64,000 bases of DNA from Betaproteobacteria bacterium (GTDB taxonomy: Bacteria; Pseudomonadota; Gammaproteobacteria; Burkholderiales; Burkholderiaceae_C), in contig JADJWD010000004.1 in NCBI GenBank assembly GCA_016716535.1, positions 372,001-436,000 of the forward strand. Direction: 5' to 3'. Positions 27,747 through 37,043 of this stretch are shown piece after piece. A model generated the notes under the pieces. The model had not been told where the DNA came from. It ran no database searches and saw only the letters and a list, made by a program, of their open reading frames with translations. Positions within the stretch are counted from its first letter, which is position 1; the number at the start of each line of letters is the position of its first letter. The translations under genes and the position numbers were made by a program.

Positions 27747-27779
27747 GGCCGCCCCCGGTAGCACCCGGTGAAGGCGGCC
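27747..27779 (-). other. GC-rich hairpin after rplT
   Basis: GGCCGCC (27779-27773, minus sense) pairs with GGCGGCC (27753-27747), with a further inner CCGGG/ACCGG-type pairing. It begins eight bases past the rplT stop and has no T run, so by itself it resembles an mRNA-stabilising or processing hairpin. Its 3' arm shares GGCC sequence with the following terminator and could form alternative pairings with it. Confidence 0.5.
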
Positions 27780-27786
27780 GCGGGAC

Positions 27787-28143
27787 TCAAGCGAGCTGGG
27801 CCTTCACCTTGGCGACGATGCTGCCGAAGGCCGCCGGGTCGTTGACGGCGAGATCGGCCAGCACCTTGCGGTCGATGTCGATCTGCGCCTTCTTCAGGCC
27901 GGCCATGAACTTGCTGTAGGTGACGCCGAGCTCGCGGCTGGCGGCGTTGATGCGCGCGATCCAGAGCTGGCGGAAGACGCGCTTGCGGGTGCGGCGGTCG
28001 CGATAGGCGTACTGCCCCGCCTTCATCACCGCCTCTTTGGCGATGCGGAAGACGTTCTTGCGGCGGCCGCGGAAGCCCTTGGCCAGGGCGAGGATCTTCT
28101 TGTGGCGGGCGTGCGCGGTGACACCACGTTTGACGCGAGGCAT
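27787..28143 (-). CDS. rplT: 50S ribosomal protein L20
   Basis: 118 residues, the exact family length. It starts PRVKRGVTAHARHKKILALA, a highly basic N-terminal extension that threads into 23S rRNA, and keeps the conserved GRRKNVFRIAKEAVMKAGQY and YRDRRTRKRVFRQLWIARIN blocks. L20 is needed early in large-subunit assembly and in enteric bacteria represses its own operon by binding the rpmI leader. AAGGAG precedes the ATG. It lies 35 bases after rpmI. Confidence 0.99.
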   Translation of the reverse strand: MPRVKRGVTAHARHKKILALAKGFRGRRKNVFRIAKEAVMKAGQYAYRDRRTRKRVFRQLWIARINAASRELGVTYSKFMAGLKKAQIDIDRKVLADLAVNDPAAFGSIVAKVKAQLA

Positions 28144-28178
28144 GTCAGTGCTCCTTCGTAGTCGTCAGGGGTGGTGGA

Positions 28179-28382
28179 TCACAGGCCCGCGAACGGCAGC
28201 ATCGCCGCCATGTGGCCCATGTTCGTCTCGTGCACGTTCGTCGCGCCGCGCAGGTGGCGCTTGCGGGTCGTCGTCTTCTTCGTGAGGATGTGGCGCTTGT
28301 AGGCCTGGCCGCGCTTGACGGTGCCGCCGGGGCGGACGCGGAAGCGCTTCTTCGCGCTGCTCTTGGTCTTCATCTTGGGCAT
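28179..28382 (-). CDS. rpmI: 50S ribosomal protein L35
   Basis: 67 residues, PKMKTKSSAKKRFRV at the start and a basic body containing RHILTKKTTTRKRHLRG. GAAGGAG lies just before the ATG at 28382. A 128-base gap (28383-28510) separates it from infC; this gap has several G/C-rich inverted segments and is where L20 binds in enteric bacteria. I cannot define a specific pseudoknot here. Confidence 0.98.
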   Translation of the reverse strand: MPKMKTKSSAKKRFRVRPGGTVKRGQAYKRHILTKKTTTRKRHLRGATNVHETNMGHMAAMLPFAGL

Positions 28383-28510
28383 GACTGCTCCTTCTAGGTT
28401 GCCCCCGCAGGCGGCACCGGCTTGCGGTGCGCTTGTTCGGCCTGGCGGCGGCTTGGATGCTCGGGAGGCGGCGACCAACCACCTCCCTCGCGGACAACTC
28501 TCTCGTCTGG

Positions 28511-29059
28511 CTACTTTCTCTTGGGCGCCAGCACCATGATCATCTGGCGCCCTTCGAGCTTGGGCATGTGCTCGACCACCGCCACGTCGGCCAGCTCGTC
28601 GCGGATGCGCTCGAGCATGCGCATGCCGATGTCCTGGTGCGTGATCTCGCGGCCGCGGAAGCGCAGCGTCACCTTGCCCTTGTCACCGTCTTCGGCGATG
28701 AAGCGGCGCAGGTTGCGCATCTTGATGCTGTAGTCGCCTTCGTCGGTACCGGGCCGGAACTTCACTTCCTTGACCTCGATGACCTTCTGCTTGGCCTTGG
28801 CCTCGGCGGCCTTCTTTTGCTCCTGGTACTTGAGCTTGCCGTAGTCCACGAGCCGGCACACGGGCGGATCCGCATTCGCCACCAGCTCCACCAGGTCCAC
28901 GTCCAGTTCGCCGGCCATGCGCAGCGCTTCCTGGATGGGGACGATCCCCAGGGGCTCGTTCTCCACCCCGTTCAGGCGCACCTGCGGCGCCAGGATCTCT
29001 CGGTTCAGCTTGTGCTTGCGCTCCGCATTCGGAATGCGCCGGTCCATGAAAGTAGCGAT
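28511..29059 (-). CDS. infC: Translation initiation factor IF-3, probably starting at ATC
   Basis: 182 residues from ATC at 29059. The IF3-N domain has REILAPQVRLNGVENEPLGI, a Lys-rich linker follows (YQEQKKAAEAKAKQKVIEVK), and the IF3-C domain contains KEVKFRPGTDEGDYSIKMRN. IF-3 prevents premature subunit joining and rejects non-canonical start codons. The first ATG (29047) lies 20 bases from the only Shine-Dalgarno, GAGGAG at 29067-29073. The in-frame ATC four codons upstream is eight bases from it. A rare start codon on infC is the classic autoregulatory device (AUU in E. coli), so ATC is favoured; the ATG start would give 178 residues. Confidence 0.95.
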   Translation of the reverse strand: MATFMDRRIPNAERKHKLNREILAPQVRLNGVENEPLGIVPIQEALRMAGELDVDLVELVANADPPVCRLVDYGKLKYQEQKKAAEAKAKQKVIEVKEVKFRPGTDEGDYSIKMRNLRRFIAEDGDKGKVTLRFRGREITHQDIGMRMLERIRDELADVAVVEHMPKLEGRQMIMVLAPKRK

Positions 29060-29134
29060 GGCGAAGACTCCTCAGGCGACCCGAAGGCGAAGGCGGGCCA
29101 CACGAAAACGACAAAAAGCGCGCCTCGCTGCCAC

Positions 29135-31054
29135 CTAGGCCTTCGTGGCGATGTCGCCGAGCAGGCGGGCCGTGAAGGCCTGCTGGGACATCACCCCGAG
29201 ATCCTGGTTGCCCCGGGCGCGCACCGCAACGGCGCCGTTCGCCTTCTCCTTGTCGCCGACGACGAGGATGTACGGCACCTTTTGCAAGGAATGCTCGCGG
29301 ATTTTATACGTGATCTTCTCGGGCCGCAAATCGACCCCGACTCTAACTCCTTGTTTTTGCAGCGCTTTCGCCACGTCGGCGGCGTAGTCGGCCTGCCCTT
29401 CGCTGATGCAGGCCACCACCGCCTGCACCGGCGCCAGCCAGGCCGGCAGCGCGCCGGCGTGCTGCTCGACGAGGATGCCGATGAAGCGCTCGAGGCTGCC
29501 GACGATGGCCCGGTGCAGCATCACCGGGTGGCGGCGGCTCGAGTCCTCGGCCACGTACTCGGCGCCCAGGCGCTCGGCCATCGAGAAGTCGACCTGCATC
29601 GTGCCGCACTGCCACGGGCGGCCGATCGCGTCCTTCAGCGTGTACTCGATCTTCGGGCCGTAGAAGGCGCCGTCGCCCGGGGCGATCTCGAAGTCGCAGC
29701 CGCTGCGCTTGAGGCTCTCCATCAGCGCCTGCTCGGCCTTGTCCCAGATGGCGTCGGAGCCGATGCGCGCCGCCGGGCGCGTGGCGACCTTGTAGATGAT
29801 GTCCTTGAAGCCGAAGTCGGCGTAGACCTTCTGCAGCAACTCCGTGTACGCCACGCACTCCGGCAGGATCATGTCTTCGGTGCAGAAGACGTGGCCGTCG
29901 TCCTGCGTGAAGGCGCGCACGCGCATGATGCCGTGCAGGCCGCCGGTGGGCTCGTTGCGGTGGCAGTTGCCGAACTCCCCATAGCGCAGCGGCAGGTCGC
30001 GGTAGCTCTTGATGCCCTGCTTGAAGATCAGGATGTGGCCCGGGCAGTTCATCGGCTTGAGCGCGTAGTCCCGCTTCTCGCTCTCGGTCGTGAACATGTT
30101 GTCGCGGTACTTGTCCCAGTGCCCCGTCTTCTCCCACAGCGCGCGGTCGAGGATCTGCGGCCCCTTCACCTCGAGGTAGCCGTTGTCGCGGTACACGCGC
30201 CGCATGTACTGCTCGACCTCCTGCCACACCGTCCAGCCCTTGGGGTGCCAGAACACCGTGCCGGGGCTGTGCTCGTCGAGGTGGAAGAGGTCCAGTTCGC
30301 GGCCGAGCTTGCGGTGGTCGCGCTTCTCGGCCTCCTCGAGCATGCGCAGGTAGCCGGCGAGTTCGTCCTTCGTCGCCCAGGCCGTGCCGTAGATGCGCTG
30401 CAGCTGCTCATTGGCCTGGTCGCCGCGCCAGTAGGCGCCGGCCACCTTCATCAGCTTGAAGTGCTTGAGCCGCCCCGTGCTCGGCACGTGCGGGCCGCGG
30501 CACAGATCCTCGAACCCGCCTTCGCGGTACAGGCTCACGTCCTCGCCGGCCGGGATGCTGCCGATGATCTCGGCCTTGTAGTGCTCGCCCTGGCCCTTGA
30601 AGTACGCGATGGCCTCGTCGCGCGGCAGCACGCGGCGTACGACCGGCTCGTTCTTCGCCGCGAGTTCACCCATGCGCTTCTCGATCGCCGCCAGGTCCTC
30701 GGGCGTGAACGGGCGCTTGTACGCGAAGTCGTAGTAGAAGCCGTGCTCGACCACCGGCCCGATCGTCACCTGCGCGTCGGGGAAGAGTTCCTTCACCGCA
30801 TAGGCCAGCAGGTGGGCTGTGCTGTGGCGGATGATCTCGAGGCCGTCGGGGTCCTTGTCGGTGACGATGGCCAGCCGCGCATCGGCGTCGATGCGGTGGC
30901 TCGCGTCGACGAGCTTGTCGCCGCCTGCGCCCGTCAGCTTGCCGGCGAGCGCGGCCTTGGCGAGGCCCGGGCCGATGGCGGCGGCGACCTCGGCCACCGT
31001 AACGGGGCCGGCGAACTGGCGTTGCGAGCCGTCGGGCAGCGTGATGTTCAACAT
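29135..31054 (-). CDS. thrS: Threonyl-tRNA synthetase
   Basis: 639 residues from the ATG at 31054 (MLNITLPDGSQRQFAGPVTV). Domains in order: TGS (1-65), editing domain with HSTAHLLAYAVKELFPDAQV and the GFYYDF block, class II core with PMNCPGHILIFKQGIKSYRD (catalytic zinc Cys) and FTQDDGHVFC, and the C-terminal anticodon-binding domain with GVRVGVDLRPEKITYKIREH. It charges tRNA-Thr and edits Ser-tRNA-Thr. It is the first gene of the operon and is preceded by a leader-peptide attenuator. Confidence 0.98.
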   Translation of the reverse strand: MLNITLPDGSQRQFAGPVTVAEVAAAIGPGLAKAALAGKLTGAGGDKLVDASHRIDADARLAIVTDKDPDGLEIIRHSTAHLLAYAVKELFPDAQVTIGPVVEHGFYYDFAYKRPFTPEDLAAIEKRMGELAAKNEPVVRRVLPRDEAIAYFKGQGEHYKAEIIGSIPAGEDVSLYREGGFEDLCRGPHVPSTGRLKHFKLMKVAGAYWRGDQANEQLQRIYGTAWATKDELAGYLRMLEEAEKRDHRKLGRELDLFHLDEHSPGTVFWHPKGWTVWQEVEQYMRRVYRDNGYLEVKGPQILDRALWEKTGHWDKYRDNMFTTESEKRDYALKPMNCPGHILIFKQGIKSYRDLPLRYGEFGNCHRNEPTGGLHGIMRVRAFTQDDGHVFCTEDMILPECVAYTELLQKVYADFGFKDIIYKVATRPAARIGSDAIWDKAEQALMESLKRSGCDFEIAPGDGAFYGPKIEYTLKDAIGRPWQCGTMQVDFSMAERLGAEYVAEDSSRRHPVMLHRAIVGSLERFIGILVEQHAGALPAWLAPVQAVVACISEGQADYAADVAKALQKQGVRVGVDLRPEKITYKIREHSLQKVPYILVVGDKEKANGAVAVRARGNQDLGVMSQQAFTARLLGDIATKA

Positions 31055-31075
31055 GATCTGGCGGTTCCTCGCGGG

Positions 31076-31203
31076 CAACAAAAAAGCGCGGTGCAGGCCG
31101 CGCTTCGTTTGCTTGTTCGGGGGAGTGGAGACAGGCGTGCGCGCGCGGCCGGCGACTACAGGCCGGTGAAGAAGAACGCGCGAGTCCGCGGTGTCATAAC
31201 CAT
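31076..31203 (-). promoter_or_regulatory. Predicted Phe/Thr ribosome-mediated attenuator of the thrS-pheST operon
   Basis: Four elements are visible in minus-strand order. (1) A leader peptide with TTC-TTC-TTC at 31176-31168, directly preceded by CGCGCG (31182-31177). (2) GGCCGCGC at 31150-31143, just after the stop codon. (3) AAGCGCGG at 31105-31098, overlapping GCGCGGCC (31103-31096), the exact complement of element 2. (4) CCGCGCTT at 31091-31084 followed by four more T (six in a row). Pairing 3:4 is a terminator with an 8-base stem and 6-base loop; pairing 2:3 would be the antiterminator; 1:2 (CGCGCG with CGCGCG) the protector. This is the classical layout of pheA/pheST-type attenuators. 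The mechanism is inferred. Confidence 0.72.
31156..31203 (-). CDS. Leader peptide MVMTPRTRAFFFTGL
   Basis: A 15-codon open frame with GGGAAAGG shortly upstream; the inner ATG at 31197 gives a 13-residue peptide with better spacing. It contains three consecutive Phe codons and three Thr codons, the amino acids of the two synthetases encoded downstream. The stop lies 50 bases before the terminator stem. Its likely role is to stall ribosomes when charged tRNA-Phe (and perhaps tRNA-Thr) is scarce; the peptide itself need not function. Confidence 0.68.
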   Translation of the reverse strand: MVMTPRTRAFFFTGL

Positions 31204-31298
31204 CTCGCCTTTCCCGGTTCTTGCTGTGAGGGTTCGAGGGGTTCGAGAGAGAGGCGATTCTAGCGGAGCGCCGCGGCCCTCATGGCCCCCTTGGCGCT

Positions 31299-32372
31299 TC
31301 AAGGCAACGGCAACGCATCGATCGGCCCGCCACGCTCGACGACACGCGCGAAGTCCTCCGCGAGCCGCGTGCTCTCGGCCAGCGCGCGGCGCCAGATGCG
31401 CTCGCGGCCGACGTCGTCGTCGCGCAGGTCGCGGAAGTCCTGCCGGTCGGGCAGCTTGCCGTTGGGCAGCCGCTCGATGAAGCCCGGGTGCGGCGCCAGC
31501 ACGACGAGGTTGTCGAGCAGCCGGCTCGGCCGATGCCGCTTGTGCCACGCCTTGTCGAGCCAGCCCGGCACGATGCGGGGCTGGAAGTGCGGGTACAGCA
31601 CCAGCCCGTCGGCCATCGCCGAGTAGTTCAGGTGCAGGTGGTAGTCGGTGATGCCGCCGTCCCAGTAGGTGCCGGGCGGGCCGCCGGGCACGTCCTGCAC
31701 CGCCTGCAGCGCAAACGGGATCGTGCAGCTCGCGAGGATCGCCGGCACGAGGTTGTTCGCATCGAGCGCGGCGCGGTGGCTGCGGTAGTCGGCCAGCGGA
31801 AACGGCAGCTCGTCGCGCGGGTCGCTGAAGACGACGCGCTCGAGAAAGCCGCCGAGCGCCCGCCGGCTGGCCGCGTTGGTCAGGTAGGCGCCCATGTAGC
31901 CGATTGCCTGGCGCATCGGCCCCGGCCGGTGCAGCAGCGCGCGGCCGCGGCTGGTGAAGACGTGCAGGCGATAGCGCGAGTGGCTCAGCACCTCGGCCGC
32001 GCGATGGCCGAGCCGCTGGCCGATGCGCGCGCCGAAGAGCTTGGAGACGACCTCGGCCTCCGGCAGCTTGCCCGGCCGGTGCGGGTAGCGCTGCACGATG
32101 TAGTCCTCGGCCAACTGCGCCAGCGCCGCGTCGGCATCGGGCAGGCAGGCCGCAGCCATGCGCCAGGCGCCGATGCTGGCGCCGATCAGGTGCACCGTCT
32201 GCTCGCTCTGCGGCAGCCACTGGCCGAAGATGTAGCGATCGAGCGGATTGAGCACCAGCCCCTTCGGCCCGCCGGCCGCCGCCGGCACCACGCGCACGTC
32301 TTCGGGCCTGAGGCCGAACTCACGCAGGTGCGCCAGCGCGCGCGGGCCGGCAAAGATCTGCACGTTGCGCAT
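31299..32372 (-). CDS. Patatin-like phospholipase family protein
   Basis: 357 residues. The oxyanion Gly-rich loop is AAAGGPKGL (about 32-40), the nucleophile elbow is GASIGAWR (G-x-S-x-G) and the catalytic Asp is in YWDGGITDYH (D-G-G), so the Ser-Asp dyad of patatins is complete. No signal peptide is present, so it is probably a cytosolic lipid acyl hydrolase. It stops 95 bases before the leader peptide of the thrS operon. It begins 23 bases after tex on the same strand. Family substrates are diverse and this one is not determined. Confidence 0.85.
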   Translation of the reverse strand: MRNVQIFAGPRALAHLREFGLRPEDVRVVPAAAGGPKGLVLNPLDRYIFGQWLPQSEQTVHLIGASIGAWRMAAACLPDADAALAQLAEDYIVQRYPHRPGKLPEAEVVSKLFGARIGQRLGHRAAEVLSHSRYRLHVFTSRGRALLHRPGPMRQAIGYMGAYLTNAASRRALGGFLERVVFSDPRDELPFPLADYRSHRAALDANNLVPAILASCTIPFALQAVQDVPGGPPGTYWDGGITDYHLHLNYSAMADGLVLYPHFQPRIVPGWLDKAWHKRHRPSRLLDNLVVLAPHPGFIERLPNGKLPDRQDFRDLRDDDVGRERIWRRALAESTRLAEDFARVVERGGPIDALPLP

Positions 32373-32395
32373 CGTTGCCTCGGCCCCGGCGCCGC

Positions 32396-34777
<2,382 letters not shown>

Positions 34778-34813
34778 GGACCGGCGGGAGAGGTAAACGA
34801 GACGCGGCGCAGT

Positions 34814-35476
34814 TTAAGGGCCGTGCTGTCGCCGCCACGCGACGAGATCGTCGATCGCCAGCACCGGCAGCCCGTATCGCGCCGCATATCCCCGCACTTC
34901 GGGGCCGCGCGCCATGCTGCCGTCCGGGTTCATCAGTTCGCACAGCACCGCCGCCGGCTGCAAACCGGCGAGCGCGCACAGTTCGAGGGCGCCCTCGGTG
35001 TGGCCGCGGCGCGCGAGCACGCCGCCGGCATGTGCGACGAGCGGGAAGACGTGCCCCGGGCTGACGATGTCGGCCGCGCCGCGCCCGGGCTCGGTGGCAG
35101 CGCGGATCGTCGTCACGCGATCGACCGCGCTGACGCCCGACCCGACGCCTTCCCGCGCCTCGATCGACACGGTGAACGCGGTGCCGTAGCGGCTCTTGTT
35201 CTCGCGCACCATCGGCGCAAGGCCGAGGCGCGCCGCGTGCGCGGGGGTCAGGCAGAGGCACACGATGCCGCTGCCGTCGCGGATCATCGCCGCCATCGCC
35301 GGCACCGACAGCCGCTCGGCGGCGACGATCAGGTCGGCTTCGTCCTCGCGCTCGCTGTCGTCGGTGAGCAGCACCGGCCGGCCTTCGCGCATCGCTTGCG
35401 CGGCGGCGTGCAGCCGGCCTTCGCGTGAGGTTGCGACAGGTGCTTCGACAGAAGCCTCGGGATGGATCGTGGTCAT
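34814..35476 (-). CDS. ribB: 3,4-dihydroxy-2-butanone-4-phosphate synthase
   Basis: 220 residues, the stand-alone RibB size rather than a RibBA fusion. Catalytic motifs are TDDSEREDEADLIVAAERL (acidic loop) and GHVFPLVAHAGGVLARRGHT with TEGALELCALAG after it. The enzyme converts ribulose-5-phosphate to the four-carbon unit of riboflavin plus formate, using Mg2+. AAGGAG precedes the ATG, and an FMN riboswitch lies upstream, so expression falls when FMN is plentiful. No other rib gene is adjacent. Confidence 0.96.
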   Translation of the reverse strand: MTTIHPEASVEAPVATSREGRLHAAAQAMREGRPVLLTDDSEREDEADLIVAAERLSVPAMAAMIRDGSGIVCLCLTPAHAARLGLAPMVRENKSRYGTAFTVSIEAREGVGSGVSAVDRVTTIRAATEPGRGAADIVSPGHVFPLVAHAGGVLARRGHTEGALELCALAGLQPAAVLCELMNPDGSMARGPEVRGYAARYGLPVLAIDDLVAWRRQHGP

Positions 35477-35592
35477 GGGAAACGCTCCTTGGTGAAGTGA
35501 AAGTCACACGAAGAACGTTTCAGGGATGGCGCAGCCAGGCGCGGCGCGAACCGGCCTTGCAGCGCAAGCCCGGCGCACACTGCACCTCACCA

Positions 35593-35806
35593 CGCGTCTT
35601 CTTTCATCCGGACTGAGCGCGACGAGGACGAACCTCGCCGCGCAACACCGTCGGCCCTGGCTTCACACCAGATCTGCTGACCCCGCATCGGCATTGCTTC
35701 GCCGACGCGGGCGCTCGCGGGCTCGCGGCGCCGCGGTTCACCAAGAGGGCGAGCCGAAGCGCCGTTTACCGCCGGTGGGGAATCGCACCCCGCCCTGAAG
35801 ACGTGT
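35593..35806 (-). promoter_or_regulatory. FMN riboswitch (RFN element) controlling ribB
   Basis: In minus sense the conserved blocks appear in order: CTTCAGGGCGGGGTG, GATTCCCCACCGGCGGTAAA, AGCCCGCGAGCG, GATCTGGTG, CCAGGGCCGACGG and AGTCCGGATGAAAGAAGACG, which closes the first stem. Between them are a variable GC-rich arm and a longer P-arm. The aptamer ends about 117 bases before the ribB ATG; that stretch contains the ribosome-binding site and probably acts by sequestering it, since I see no clear terminator with a T run. The bases 35807-35905 upstream hold only the presumed promoter. Confidence 0.95.
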
Positions 35807-35905
35807 GCCGGCTGGTAGGCCGGCGGGCCGGATGTTAGGGCGCGCCGGCCGTGCGGCCGTGTCGCGCAGGCGTCGGCCCTGTCGGCCGGCTCGATCCGCT
35901 CAGCG

Positions 35906-37027
35906 TCAGCTGAACAGCCGCCGCGCCGCCGGCGTGCCCGCGGCGAGGTCGAGCGCTTCGAGCGCCTCGTACAGCCGCGCGAGTTCCGCGCCGATGGCCT
36001 CGAACGCCTCGGGCGTGATCGGCTCGCCGTGGTCGTCGACGGCCACGGCGTCGAGGTCGTCGCACAACTGCGCCGTCATGCGGTGCAGCGCCGCGAACGG
36101 CTCGCCGCCCGGCAGGCTGCGCGGCGTCTGCGGCACGTCGAGCGACAGCATGCACTCGCGCACCGCGGCGGCCTGCGGGTCTTCGGCCAGCGCCGCCTGC
36201 GCGTCGACCGAAAGCACCAAGAGCGGCGGCTCGCCCTCGCCGCCGGCCGGCAGCACCCAGCGGCCGGGCAACACGCCCGGCACGAAGCCGGCGCGCGCGG
36301 CAATCTGCTGCAAGTAACTCACCGACCACGCGACGCCGCGGCTCTTCAGGCCGATCGACAGCTGCGCATCGAGCGGGCTCGCCAGGCCATCGAGTTCACG
36401 TGCGCGCGCCACGACGTCGAGCATGTCCGGCGCATCGGCGCGCGCGTGCACGGCTTCGGCGAAGGCCTCGATCTTCTGCACGAACTCGCTGTACTCGATC
36501 TCGTTCAGCGCGCCGCTGCGGCTGGCCAGTTGCACGCCCGCTTGCAGCTCGCCATAGCGGCGGCCGATGGCGATCGGCTCCCACTCGCCGGTCTCGGCGT
36601 CGAGCCCTTCGACGTAGAACGGCTTGCTGCCGGCGCGCCGCGTCGGCGGCAGGTGCGCGAGCGCCGCCTCGCCGGTGATCGGGTGCTCCAGCACGAGCGG
36701 CACGATCGCGTCGATCAGCGCATCGAGCCGCAGCTCGCGCCGCGGCGGGCTGCGCAGCGCGGCGGCCAGCTCGGCCGGCGTCACCGGCTGCAGACCGTCT
36801 TCGAGTTTGACCGCGCCTTCTGCGGCCGGCGCGTCCTCCGGCCCGAGCGTAGGCTCGACGCGCTCGGACTCCAGCGGCACGGTCGTCTGCTCGTCGCTTT
36901 CGTGCGGCCCCTGAGCCACGAGCGCCGCCCGCTGCGGCGCCAGCCGCCGAATGCGCCACCAGCCGTGCAGCGCCAGCGCCAGCAGCACCACGCCACCGAG
37001 GACGGCAAGCGCGGTGGTGAGGTTCAT
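35906..37027 (-). CDS. zipA: Cell division protein ZipA (FtsZ-binding domain protein)
   Basis: 373 residues. One N-terminal membrane segment (ALAVLGGVVLLALALHGWW, about 6-24) is followed by a basic RRLAPQR, an acidic/Pro linker, and a C-terminal domain in which PLDAQLSIGLKSRGVAWSVS and the LLVLSVD strand resemble the ZipA FtsZ-binding fold. It tethers FtsZ to the inner membrane at the division site. The gene follows smc by 16 bases, the usual Burkholderiales pair, but ligA, often next, is absent here. The linker and domain are longer than in enteric ZipA. Confidence 0.85.
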   Translation of the reverse strand: MNLTTALAVLGGVVLLALALHGWWRIRRLAPQRAALVAQGPHESDEQTTVPLESERVEPTLGPEDAPAAEGAVKLEDGLQPVTPAELAAALRSPPRRELRLDALIDAIVPLVLEHPITGEAALAHLPPTRRAGSKPFYVEGLDAETGEWEPIAIGRRYGELQAGVQLASRSGALNEIEYSEFVQKIEAFAEAVHARADAPDMLDVVARARELDGLASPLDAQLSIGLKSRGVAWSVSYLQQIAARAGFVPGVLPGRWVLPAGGEGEPPLLVLSVDAQAALAEDPQAAAVRECMLSLDVPQTPRSLPGGEPFAALHRMTAQLCDDLDAVAVDDHGEPITPEAFEAIGAELARLYEALEALDLAAGTPAARRLFS

Positions 37028-37043
37028 GCGCCGGCCACCACCA

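Noticed and set aside
28383..28510. L20-binding operator in the infC-rpmI gap
   Set aside because: The location matches enteric bacteria, but no specific pseudoknot or rRNA-mimic could be identified by eye.
28427..31480. A 1017-codon open frame on the plus strand opposite thrS, infC and rpmI
   Set aside because: It is antisense to clearly conserved genes and its protein is a His/Leu/Arg-rich shadow typical of GC-rich third positions; no domain is visible.
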